Positions 1-5,752 of a DNA stretch of 8,521 bases are shown in pieces. The position numbers and the translations under genes are program-made. The notes under the pieces are model-generated. The model saw nothing but the letters and a program-made list of their open reading frames with translations. It made no database searches and was not told the origin of the DNA. The DNA lies in the NCBI GenBank assembly GCA_002389295.1, contig DGOE01000023.1, positions 9,494 through 18,014 of the forward strand, in the 5' to 3' direction. The number at the start of each line of letters is the position of its first letter. Position 1 is the stretch's first letter. This DNA comes from Flavobacteriales bacterium UBA4474. Its GTDB lineage: Bacteria > Bacteroidota > Bacteroidia > Flavobacteriales_D > Sanyastnellaceae.

Positions 1-851
1 TCTCCGCCGCCAAGGAAGGCGTATTGAACACCAAATTCATCGCCCACCTTGTCCGCGCGCAGCACATCCTGCCAGCCGCCCGCCGCGAAAAAATGGGGCA
101 AATCCTCGGCTGCAGTAAACGCCTCCAAAGACAAGTTGCGCTCCTCAGGCGCATCGAATTGGCCATACCAATCCGCATCGCAAAAAGTCTGGCGCAACAA
201 AGCGATGCTCCCCATCAATGAACTGGGATAGCTCTGTTGAGACGAGCCTTTGGAAAAGCTGTGCCAAGCCGCCACCCGCGGTTCCAACACCGCGTCATGG
301 GCGTCTTCGGCCAGCGAGACCAACGCCGCCGTGCCGCGCACAATGCCATCCTGTCTGTGGGTCACCACAGCACCAAATCCACCGGCCCGGTGCGCCTTGG
401 CTCCCTTCCCATCGGGCACAAAAGCCACCGCGGCATCGTACTCGGGGTGCAACGCGCTGTTCCAACCCAAAGCGGCTTCGGAGTCTTCCCGCTCGTAATG
501 GGGCTTGCCGTCCCAACGGGCGCGCTCTCCTTTCTTGAGTCCCCACCCGGCATAGAGGTCCACAAACGAGGGGTAGACTTCCTTTCCGGAGAGGTCGTGA
601 CGGACCGCGGGCTCACCCGAGTTGAATGCGCCGGCCCCCACCGCTTCGAGGCGACCGCGGCGCACCACCAAGTGGCCCTCCGGGATAACCTCATCGGCGG
701 AAACATGAATGCGGGCGCCCTCGTAGACGTGCAGTTCGGCGCGCGCATCCGGCGTGCCGTTGACAGGAAAAGTAGAGCCGGATTGTGCATGGGCCCAGCC
801 GGCTGAGGCCAAGGCCAATATTGCGGCGGCAGCGTGGGTGATTCGGATCAT
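1..851 (-). CDS. Secreted amidohydrolase-family protein, N-terminal part (runs off left edge)
   Basis: An open frame of 283 codons reads leftward from an ATG at 849-851 with no stop before the window edge. The protein starts MIRITHAAAAILALASAGWA and then HAQS, a signal peptide with likely cleavage after AHA, so it is exported. After about 20 residues comes a composite beta-sandwich pattern typical of the amidohydrolase superfamily: HVYEGARIHV, then VIPEGHLVVRRGRLEAVGAG, then KEVYPSFVDLYAGWG. Further on, GGFGAVVTHRQDGIVRGTAA resembles the large imidazolonepropionase-like amidohydrolases of Bacteroidota, which I recall as about 1000 residues. The metal-binding HxH that normally follows the 'P-x-F-V/I-D' strand is not present here (VDLYAGWG), so this N-terminal half may be non-catalytic, with activity in the missing C-terminal part. 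It is transcribed divergently from the Fe-S gene. Family assignment is fairly secure; substrate is unknown. Confidence 0.8.
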   Translation of the reverse strand, partial: MIRITHAAAAILALASAGWAHAQSGSTFPVNGTPDARAELHVYEGARIHVSADEVIPEGHLVVRRGRLEAVGAGAFNSGEPAVRHDLSGKEVYPSFVDLYAGWGLKKGERARWDGKPHYEREDSEAALGWNSALHPEYDAAVAFVPDGKGAKAHRAGGFGAVVTHRQDGIVRGTAALVSLAEDAHDAVLEPRVAAWHSFSKGSSQQSYPSSLMGSIALLRQTFCDADWYGQFDAPEERNLSLEAFTAAEDLPHFFAAGGWQDVLRADKVGDEFGVQYAFLGGG

Positions 852-952
852 GAAATTGGAATCGGTTGGGCAAGCAATATATCGGGAACCTTCCGAGCGG
901 CGCACAGGAACGTCCATGTACTTCGCAAGGCCTTGTGTTCGATATTCGCTGT
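852..952. promoter_or_regulatory. Divergent intergenic gap between amidohydrolase and Fe-S scaffold genes
   Basis: This 101-bp gap must hold the promoters of both divergent genes. No convincing Bacteroidota-type -33/-7 pair (TTG / TAnnTTTG), no palindrome and no ribosome binding site stands out. The frame of the rightward gene stays open to a TTG at 866, but the conserved Nfu N-terminus begins at the ATG at 953, so the gap is treated as non-coding. Confidence 0.4.
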
Positions 953-1582
953 ATGAGCCATCCCGTCAGCGTGTATGCCGAAATGACCCCCAACCCCGAG
1001 GTCATGAAGTTCGTCGCCGACCGCGCCCTGATTGAAGGTGCGGATCAAGCGGAATTCAACAGCAAAGCCGCGGCCAGCGGGTATTCCAGCCTGGCTGAAG
1101 AGCTCTTCAATTTCCCCTTTGTGGCCGGGGTTTTCATCAGCGGGAGCTTCGTGTCGGTCACCAAAGACGACACCATCGGCTGGGAAATGATCGCCATGCA
1201 AATGCGGGAGTACATCCAAAGCTGGCTGTCCGAGCACGAAACAGCGGTGGAAAAGGTGCCGCCCTTGCAAGCCAAAACGGCGCCGGAAAACGCATCCAAA
1301 GCCAAGGAGGTAGAAGGCGCTGAGCAACTCGACGACGCAGACATCGTGCCTTCTGAACACGACGAAGCCATCAAGGCCTTGCTCGAAGAGTTTGTCCGCC
1401 CCGCTGTAGAGGCGGACGGCGGCGCCATCGACTTCAGGGCGTTCGTTGATGGCAAAGTGCACGTCCGTCTGCGCGGCGCTTGCGCGGGGTGCCCTTCTTC
1501 TACGGCCACCCTCAAGGACGGCATTGAACGGCTGCTGACCTCCAAACTCGACGTGGTAGAGTCCGTGGTGGCCTCCGTTTAA
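953..1582 (+). CDS. nfu: Nfu-type iron-sulfur cluster scaffold/carrier protein (Nfu_N + NifU C-terminal domain)
   Basis: The 209-residue product carries two recognisable domains. Residues about 1-90 match the Nfu N-terminal domain: SVYAEMTPNPEVMKF near the start, FNFPFVAGVFISGSFVSVTK in the middle, and an aromatic helix ending in YIQSWL. An acidic, Ala/Glu/Lys-rich linker follows. Residues about 135-209 match the NifU-like C-terminal domain, with VRPAVEADGGAIDF and the cluster-binding CAGC motif (Cys177 and Cys180). Such proteins bind a [4Fe-4S] cluster through the CxxC of two protomers and hand it to cytosolic apo-enzymes. The ATG at 953 (MSHPVSVYAE) is chosen because it places the conserved TPNP segment close to the N-terminus; an upstream TTG at 866 would add 29 residues of unconserved appearance. 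The XRE regulator starts 3 bp after the stop, so the two are almost certainly co-transcribed. Confidence 0.9.
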   Translation: MSHPVSVYAEMTPNPEVMKFVADRALIEGADQAEFNSKAAASGYSSLAEELFNFPFVAGVFISGSFVSVTKDDTIGWEMIAMQMREYIQSWLSEHETAVEKVPPLQAKTAPENASKAKEVEGAEQLDDADIVPSEHDEAIKALLEEFVRPAVEADGGAIDFRAFVDGKVHVRLRGACAGCPSSTATLKDGIERLLTSKLDVVESVVASV

Positions 1583-1585
1583 AAC

Positions 1586-2341
1586 ATGGCCGACCCTACC
1601 CGCATCGGCTCCCAATTGCGCCATTTCCGCAAGAAGCGGGGGTGGACACAGACCGAACTCGCAGAGCGCACAGGACTCAAGCGCACCGCGCTGGGCGCCT
1701 ACGAAGAGGGGCGGGCCGAACCGCGTTTGGCCGCCCTGGTGAAGCTGGCCCACGTCTTGGACGTCTCGCTCGATGCGCTCGTGTTGGGTGGCACGGAAGC
1801 GCGCATGGAACAAGATGTCCGCGTCCTGCCCATTGCGGTGGACCGCGCAGGCGATTTCGAGCGCATTTCAGCGGTCAGCGTCAAAGCCGCAGCCGGCTAT
1901 GCTTCGGGGCTGGGCGACCCGGAATGGATCGCGGCCCTGCCGCATTTTGCATTGCCCCTTCCAGAAGTGCCCCAAGACCGCACCCTGCGTTTTTTTCAGA
2001 TCGAAGGCGACAGCATGTTGCCCTTGCCCAGCGGTACATGGGTGCTGGCTGAATTCGTGGAACGCATGCAGGACATCGGCAGCGGCAGGCCCTATATCCT
2101 GTCCACCAAGGAAGACGGCTTGCTGTTCAAGCGCGTCGAAAACCGATTGGACCGAGAGGGTGATTTCCTCTGTGTCTCAAACAATCCCGCCTTTACGCCC
2201 TACACCTTGTCACCGGAGGAAATCCGCGAAGCGTGGAGGGCCATTGGTTGGTTCTCAACCGATTGGCCACAGACCTCTGCGGACATTGCATCTACCCTGG
2301 CCGCAATCAAAGAGCAAATAAACCCACCAAAAGTAGATTAA
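1586..2341 (+). CDS. XRE-family regulator with S24 (LexA-like) peptidase domain
   Basis: This 251-residue protein is built like phage CI and LexA-type repressors. Residues about 7-64 form an XRE helix-turn-helix: LRHFRKKRGWTQTELAERTG, then a recognition segment ending AYEEGRAEP. Residues about 78-215 form an S24 domain: KAAAGYASGLGDPEWI, then FFQIEGDSMLPLPSG with the presumed nucleophile Ser143, then LLFKRV with the presumed general base Lys182. The 39-residue Ser-Lys spacing is close to LexA's. Ala103-Gly104 lies about 40 residues before the Ser, where LexA-type proteins self-cleave. The family commonly regulates DNA-damage or stress genes by RecA-stimulated autocleavage; whether this member cleaves itself is inference. 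It is translationally close to nfu (3-bp gap) and lies upstream of the polymerase operon, with the protease gene in between. Its targets are not shown by the sequence; two inverted repeats downstream are candidates. Confidence 0.88.
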   Translation: MADPTRIGSQLRHFRKKRGWTQTELAERTGLKRTALGAYEEGRAEPRLAALVKLAHVLDVSLDALVLGGTEARMEQDVRVLPIAVDRAGDFERISAVSVKAAAGYASGLGDPEWIAALPHFALPLPEVPQDRTLRFFQIEGDSMLPLPSGTWVLAEFVERMQDIGSGRPYILSTKEDGLLFKRVENRLDREGDFLCVSNNPAFTPYTLSPEEIREAWRAIGWFSTDWPQTSADIASTLAAIKEQINPPKVD

Positions 2342-2347
2342 CATTGA

Positions 2348-2370
2348 TGTAGACTATATAAACGTCTACA
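2348..2370. promoter_or_regulatory. Inverted repeat TGTAGAC-N9-GTCTACA, candidate operator
   Basis: Perfect 7-bp arms (2348-2354 and 2364-2370) flank an A/T-rich 9-bp spacer, 6 bp after the regulator stop and about 55 bp before the protease start. A further half-site-like GTAGATTA lies at 2333-2340, exactly 16 bp upstream of GTAGACTA at 2349-2356. There is no T-tract after either arm, which argues against an intrinsic terminator. A weak promoter-like pair, TTGATG (2344-2349) and TACAAA (2367-2372) with 17-bp spacing, overlaps it. This would fit a dimeric repressor site at the protease promoter; the XRE-S24 protein is the nearest candidate, by inference only. Confidence 0.5.
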
Positions 2371-2424
2371 AAAATCAATACTTAGGCGTGGCTTATTCGA
2401 ACGTCCGTGGCTATCTTTCACCCT

Positions 2425-4440
2425 ATGACCTCATCGCTTGTGCCACTCAGCACCATCTGTGCATTGGTGGTCTGCACTTTGTTGCCCCACCCGTCCATTG
2501 CACAGAAGATGTTTGGTCTCCCCGCATCGGCCATGCACGACCACGCCGTTTGTGCAACACAAGGGTGCGATGGCTTGGTCGGTATTCCCGAAGACCATTT
2601 CCTCTACATACCACCACCCGTTGCCCTCAGAAGTTCCGTGGCGACCATCGATGTCACCTATACGAACTTCCCGCCTGACGCCGAAGCCGCGTTCCAATAC
2701 GCGGTCAACATATGGGCCGCTCAGATCTCGAGCGAAATCACCATCGAGGTGGACGCCAACTGGGCCTCCTTGGGAACCAACATCCTCGGTTCAGCCTCTC
2801 CAAACACCGTGCACCGCAATTTCACCGGCGCACCCGGCCTTGACGTCTATTACCCGGCTGCCTTGGCCAACCAACTGGCCGTAAACGACCTCGACGGCAG
2901 TTCAGCTGACATCAGCTGCAACTTCGGCAGTGACGTCAACTGGTACCTCGGCTTGGACGGAAACGTACCGCCAGGGGCCTACGATTTTGTCACGGTCGTG
3001 CTGCACGAACTGTGTCATGGCCTCGGCTTCATCGGCAGCGCCACTTATGCAGGCAACACCGGTTTCATTGGACAAAGCGGATCCCCTTTTGTTTACGACA
3101 CCTACGTCAACGACAACAACACAGGGGGCGGAATCCTCGACCTCAACACCGGAACCAGCGCCCTCGGAGACGCCCTCACCGGCGGGGGCCTCGTATGGTC
3201 CGGGCCCGAAGGACTCGCCGCCACCATTTCTCCACCGGGCATTTACGCACCGGACCCTTGGGAGCCCGGCGCCAGCTTCTCACACCTGCGCGAGGACATG
3301 TACCTCACGGGCAACCCCAACTCTTTGATGACACCCAACCTCAATACGGGTGAGGCCATCCACGATCCCGGTCCCATCGTCATGGGCATGTTTGCCGACA
3401 TGGGGTGGGGTGTCCAAGGCTGTTCCATATCGGCAGTGTTTTCCGGCGCACAACTGGGGTGCAATCCTGAAACGAATACCTACAGCCAACAATTGATCCT
3501 GATCTACGACAATGCACCGGCTGGACTGCTCAATGTAAACGGGTCCCTCTTCACCATCACCAGCAGCCCACAGACCGTCAGCCTGAACAACCTACCGGCC
3601 AACGGCTCCCCCGTAGATGTGGACGTCTACTTTACGGGAGAACCCAGCTGCAACGGCAGTTACCCCGCCCTTTTCACCGCACCTGAACCTTGCGCAGGAG
3701 GCACGTGCTCACTCGCCGATTACACCCTCGGGACGCAAACCTCCTGCAACCCCATCGACGGTACCTACAGCCAATCGGTAGAACTGTCATTCCTATACAC
3801 AGCCGGAGCCGGAGATGTGGTGGTCAACGGACAGCAGTTTCCTGTGGCCAACAACCAAGCAAACATCACCCTGAGCGGCCTGGTAGCAGACGGCGAACCC
3901 GTGAATATGCTCATCACCTTCACAAACAGTGACGCCTGCAGCTTCGCCGTATTCGATGCCTGGACAGCCCCCGCACCCTGTCCCTGCTCCATGGTGCTGG
4001 AGGTCGCCGAAGTCGGCGCGTGTGAATTCACATCGGGTATGTACAGCGTAGACCTGCTGTTCCACGTAGTCAACCCTCCGGGAACCGGGCTGTTGGACAT
4101 TGGGGGCAGCATGTACGAGCTCCCCACCTCATCGGGCAGCTACATCACCACAGTCTCCGGTTTGGCAGCAGACGGTCAACCCACTTCCATGGGCGCCTAT
4201 TTCACCGACCTGCCCACCTGCAATAGTCCCGAAGACGCCACGACATGGACAGCCCCGGAGCCCTGCGAATGTCCGGGCGACCTCGACGGCGATGGCATCA
4301 TCGGTGTCTCCGATACCCTGGAGATCCTCGCCAACTTCGGTTGTGTCGGAAGCAACTGCCTCGGCGACATCGATGGGGACACCATCGTTGGGGTGTCAGA
4401 CATCCTGCAATTGCTCTCCGTATTCGGCGCCAGCTGCTGA
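2425..4440 (+). CDS. Secreted metalloprotease-like protein with three Cys-bounded repeats and C-terminal dockerin-like calcium loops
   Basis: From the ATG at 2425 the product is 671 residues; a GTG at 2407 would add six. The start at 2425 gives a compact signal peptide (about residues 1-26, cleavage after SIA before Q), so export is expected. A catalytic-like domain spans roughly residues 70-330, with VVLHELCHGLGF: zinc ligands His194 and His198, and Glu195 as catalytic base. HExxHxxG resembles metzincins, but the usual third His/Asp three residues later is Gly, so the third ligand must lie elsewhere. NSLMTPNLNTGE further on could supply a Met-turn-like segment. Residues about 333-615 are three tandem repeats. 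The last 55 residues hold two EF-hand-like loops, DLDGDGIIGVSD and DIDGDTIVGVSD, as in dockerin-like tails of Flavobacteriales secreted proteins. No typical type IX secretion tail is seen. Substrate unknown. It sits between the regulator and the polymerase operon with its own flanking gaps, suggesting an independent unit. Confidence 0.82.
   Translation: MTSSLVPLSTICALVVCTLLPHPSIAQKMFGLPASAMHDHAVCATQGCDGLVGIPEDHFLYIPPPVALRSSVATIDVTYTNFPPDAEAAFQYAVNIWAAQISSEITIEVDANWASLGTNILGSASPNTVHRNFTGAPGLDVYYPAALANQLAVNDLDGSSADISCNFGSDVNWYLGLDGNVPPGAYDFVTVVLHELCHGLGFIGSATYAGNTGFIGQSGSPFVYDTYVNDNNTGGGILDLNTGTSALGDALTGGGLVWSGPEGLAATISPPGIYAPDPWEPGASFSHLREDMYLTGNPNSLMTPNLNTGEAIHDPGPIVMGMFADMGWGVQGCSISAVFSGAQLGCNPETNTYSQQLILIYDNAPAGLLNVNGSLFTITSSPQTVSLNNLPANGSPVDVDVYFTGEPSCNGSYPALFTAPEPCAGGTCSLADYTLGTQTSCNPIDGTYSQSVELSFLYTAGAGDVVVNGQQFPVANNQANITLSGLVADGEPVNMLITFTNSDACSFAVFDAWTAPAPCPCSMVLEVAEVGACEFTSGMYSVDLLFHVVNPPGTGLLDIGGSMYELPTSSGSYITTVSGLAADGQPTSMGAYFTDLPTCNSPEDATTWTAPEPCECPGDLDGDGIIGVSDTLEILANFGCVGSNCLGDIDGDTIVGVSDILQLLSVFGASC
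3421..4266 (+). repeat. Three tandem protein repeats of about 93-95 residues within the secreted protease
   Basis: Units begin at 3421 (CSISAVFSGAQLGC), 3706 (CSLADYTLGTQTSC) and 3985 (CSMVLEVAEVGAC). Each continues with a Y-S motif (NTYSQ, GTYSQ, GMYSV), a 'V/I-x-G' strand, a 'L-x-A-D/N-G-x-P' turn (LPANGSP, LVADGEP, LAADGQP) and a 'F-T' strand. Each ends with the same T-A-P-x-P-C closure (TAPEPC, TAPAPC, TAPEPC). The unit length (285 and 279 nt between starts) and paired cysteines suggest disulfide-stapled beta-sandwich modules. The DNA copies have diverged, so this is old duplication rather than a recent expansion. No named domain was recognised. Confidence 0.85.
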
Positions 4441-4475
4441 ATTCCTCCATCTTCATCGAAAAGCGTCCCCGGATG

Positions 4476-4509
4476 TGGCATGAATCAAAATGCCAACTAA
4501 ATTGGCATT
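4476..4509. promoter_or_regulatory. Overlapping TGGCAT/ATGCCA half-sites with 8-bp-arm palindrome before the polymerase operon, candidate operator
   Basis: A perfect inverted repeat AATGCCAA-CTAAA-TTGGCATT occupies 4489-4509, ending 15 bp before the polymerase IV start. A third half-site, TGGCAT at 4476-4481, can pair with the same central ATGCCA (4490-4495), giving overlapping dyads; a degenerate fourth, ATGCCG, lies at 4520-4525. TAAATTGG at 4499-4506 differs by one base from the Bacteroidota -7 consensus TAnnTTTG and lies inside the palindrome, so a protein bound here could block transcription. The half-site differs from the TGTAGAC repeat after the regulator gene, so the same protein need not bind both. 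Operator function is inference. Confidence 0.55.
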
Positions 4510-4519
4510 CCAATTTTTT
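4489..4519 (+). terminator. Possible intrinsic terminator after the protease gene (alternative reading of the palindrome)
   Basis: The 8-bp stem with a 5-nt loop (4489-4509) is followed after four bases by six T's (4514-4519), which would suit a weak rho-independent terminator 48 bp past the protease stop. The stem is only moderately GC-rich and the T-run is displaced from its base. It also nearly abuts the next start codon, so the operator reading is at least as likely. Confidence 0.3.
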
Positions 4520-4524
4520 ATGCC

Positions 4525-5742
4525 GTGTCCGCATCCCGCGCCATCCTCCACCTCGACCTCGACACCTTCTTTGTGTCGGTGGAACGGCTAATGGACAGCC
4601 GGCTGCAGGGAAAGCCCCTGCTCATCGGCGGCACCGGGGACCGGGGGGTAGTCGCCTCCTGCAGTTATGAATCCCGGAAGTTCGGGGTGCATTCCGGCAT
4701 GCCCATGCGCATGGCGCGGGACCTCTGTCCGGAGGCCTTGGTGATCCGGGGCAATTCCGCCACGTATTCCAAATACTCGCACGCCGTCACCGACATTGTC
4801 CGGGAGGCCGTCCCCGTGTGTGAGAAAACCTCCATCGACGAGTTCTACGCCGACCTCACTGGCATGGACCGCTTCTTCGGTTGCTGGCAATACGCCGGCG
4901 AATTGCGCGAGCGGGTCATGCGCGAAACCGGCCTGCCCATCTCCTTTGGCCTTTCCGAAAACAAAACCGTCTCCAAAGTGGCCACCGGAGAGGCCAAGCC
5001 CAACAACGCCCTCCTCATCGAGCGCGGCACAGAGCGGCCTTTTCTGGCCCCGCTCGGCATCCGCAAAATCCCCATGGTAGGAGAAAAGACCTACCAGATC
5101 CTCCGCAACCTCGGGGTCCGCCGCGTCGCCACGGTACAGGAAATGCCCGTAGAAATGATGGAGCGCGTCCTGGGCAAATCCGGCCGCATCATCTGGCGCA
5201 AGGCCCAAGGCGAGGACCCCTCGCCGGTCATGCCCACCAGCGAGCGCAAGTCCATCTCGACCGAGCGCACCTTTCGCAAGGACACCACCGACACCGACCA
5301 CCTGCGCGGAATCCTCATCGCCATGGCCGAAAACCTGGCCTTCCAGCTCCGCCGCGGCAACAAACTCACCGCCTGTATCACCATCAAGGTCCGGTACAGC
5401 GACTTCGATACGCGCACCTTGCAAGCCCGCATTCCCTATACCGCTGCCGACCACCGCCTCGTTCCCAAAGCCCTCGAGCTGTTCGAACGCCTCTATGACC
5501 GGCGCGTCCTCGTTCGGTTGGTCGGAATCCGGTACAGCCACCTGGTGGGTGGTGGCATGCAGATGGCCCTGTTCGATGCCGATGAAGACCGCCAAGCCTT
5601 GTACAACGCCATGGACAGCCTGCGCGAGCGCTTTGGCGACCGCACCGTCGTCTCCGCCGCCAGCCTGGGCGCCCGCACCATCGGACGCTCCAACCCTTTC
5701 TCCGGAGACGCGCCCCTTCTCCTCGCCAACCGACACCAGTAA
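4525..5742 (+). CDS. dinB: Y-family DNA polymerase IV (DinB-type), translesion polymerase
   Basis: The product is 405 residues, slightly longer than typical DinB. It opens with AILHLDLDTFFVSVE: Asp11 is the first metal ligand and Phe16 aligns with the DinB steric gate. TSIDEFYADLTGMD supplies Asp105/Glu106. SCSYESRKFGVHSGMPM is the fingers signature, and IPMVGEKTYQILRNLGV is the helix-hairpin-helix of the thumb. The little-finger domain follows, then GGGMQMALFDADED, whose QMALF (346-350) matches the bacterial clamp-binding pattern QxxLF, with about 55 residues after it. Intact acidic residues separate it from catalytically dead ImuB. The GTG at 4525 is chosen because a TAA at 4498-4500 closes the frame and no ATG, GTG or TTG lies between. 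It synthesises across damaged templates. It is first in a tight operon with SRAP and DnaE-like genes, preceded by a palindrome that may control all three. Confidence 0.93.
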   Translation: MSASRAILHLDLDTFFVSVERLMDSRLQGKPLLIGGTGDRGVVASCSYESRKFGVHSGMPMRMARDLCPEALVIRGNSATYSKYSHAVTDIVREAVPVCEKTSIDEFYADLTGMDRFFGCWQYAGELRERVMRETGLPISFGLSENKTVSKVATGEAKPNNALLIERGTERPFLAPLGIRKIPMVGEKTYQILRNLGVRRVATVQEMPVEMMERVLGKSGRIIWRKAQGEDPSPVMPTSERKSISTERTFRKDTTDTDHLRGILIAMAENLAFQLRRGNKLTACITIKVRYSDFDTRTLQARIPYTAADHRLVPKALELFERLYDRRVLVRLVGIRYSHLVGGGMQMALFDADEDRQALYNAMDSLRERFGDRTVVSAASLGARTIGRSNPFSGDAPLLLANRHQ

Positions 5743-5752
5743 ATTGAACCCC

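Noticed and set aside
237..806. A 189-codon plus-strand frame within the amidohydrolase region
   Set aside because: The minus strand carries a signal peptide and amidohydrolase pattern in one uninterrupted frame; the plus-strand product has no recognisable features.
866..952. N-terminal extension of the Nfu frame from a TTG at 866
   Set aside because: The added 29 residues show no Nfu features, and the conserved N-terminal domain starts right after the ATG at 953.
848..1813. A 321-codon minus-strand frame across nfu and the regulator start
   Set aside because: Both plus-strand genes have clear domains here; the antisense translation shows no family features.
2348..2370. Reading the GTAGAC inverted repeat as an intrinsic terminator of the regulator gene
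   Set aside because: Neither strand has a T-tract after the stem, the loop is nine bases and the stem is short; a protein-binding site is the better reading.
5495..5752. N-terminal extension of the SRAP frame overlapping the end of dinB
   Set aside because: SRAP proteins need Cys at position 2, which the ATG at 5753 (MCGRY) supplies; the upstream stretch is out-of-frame dinB sequence.
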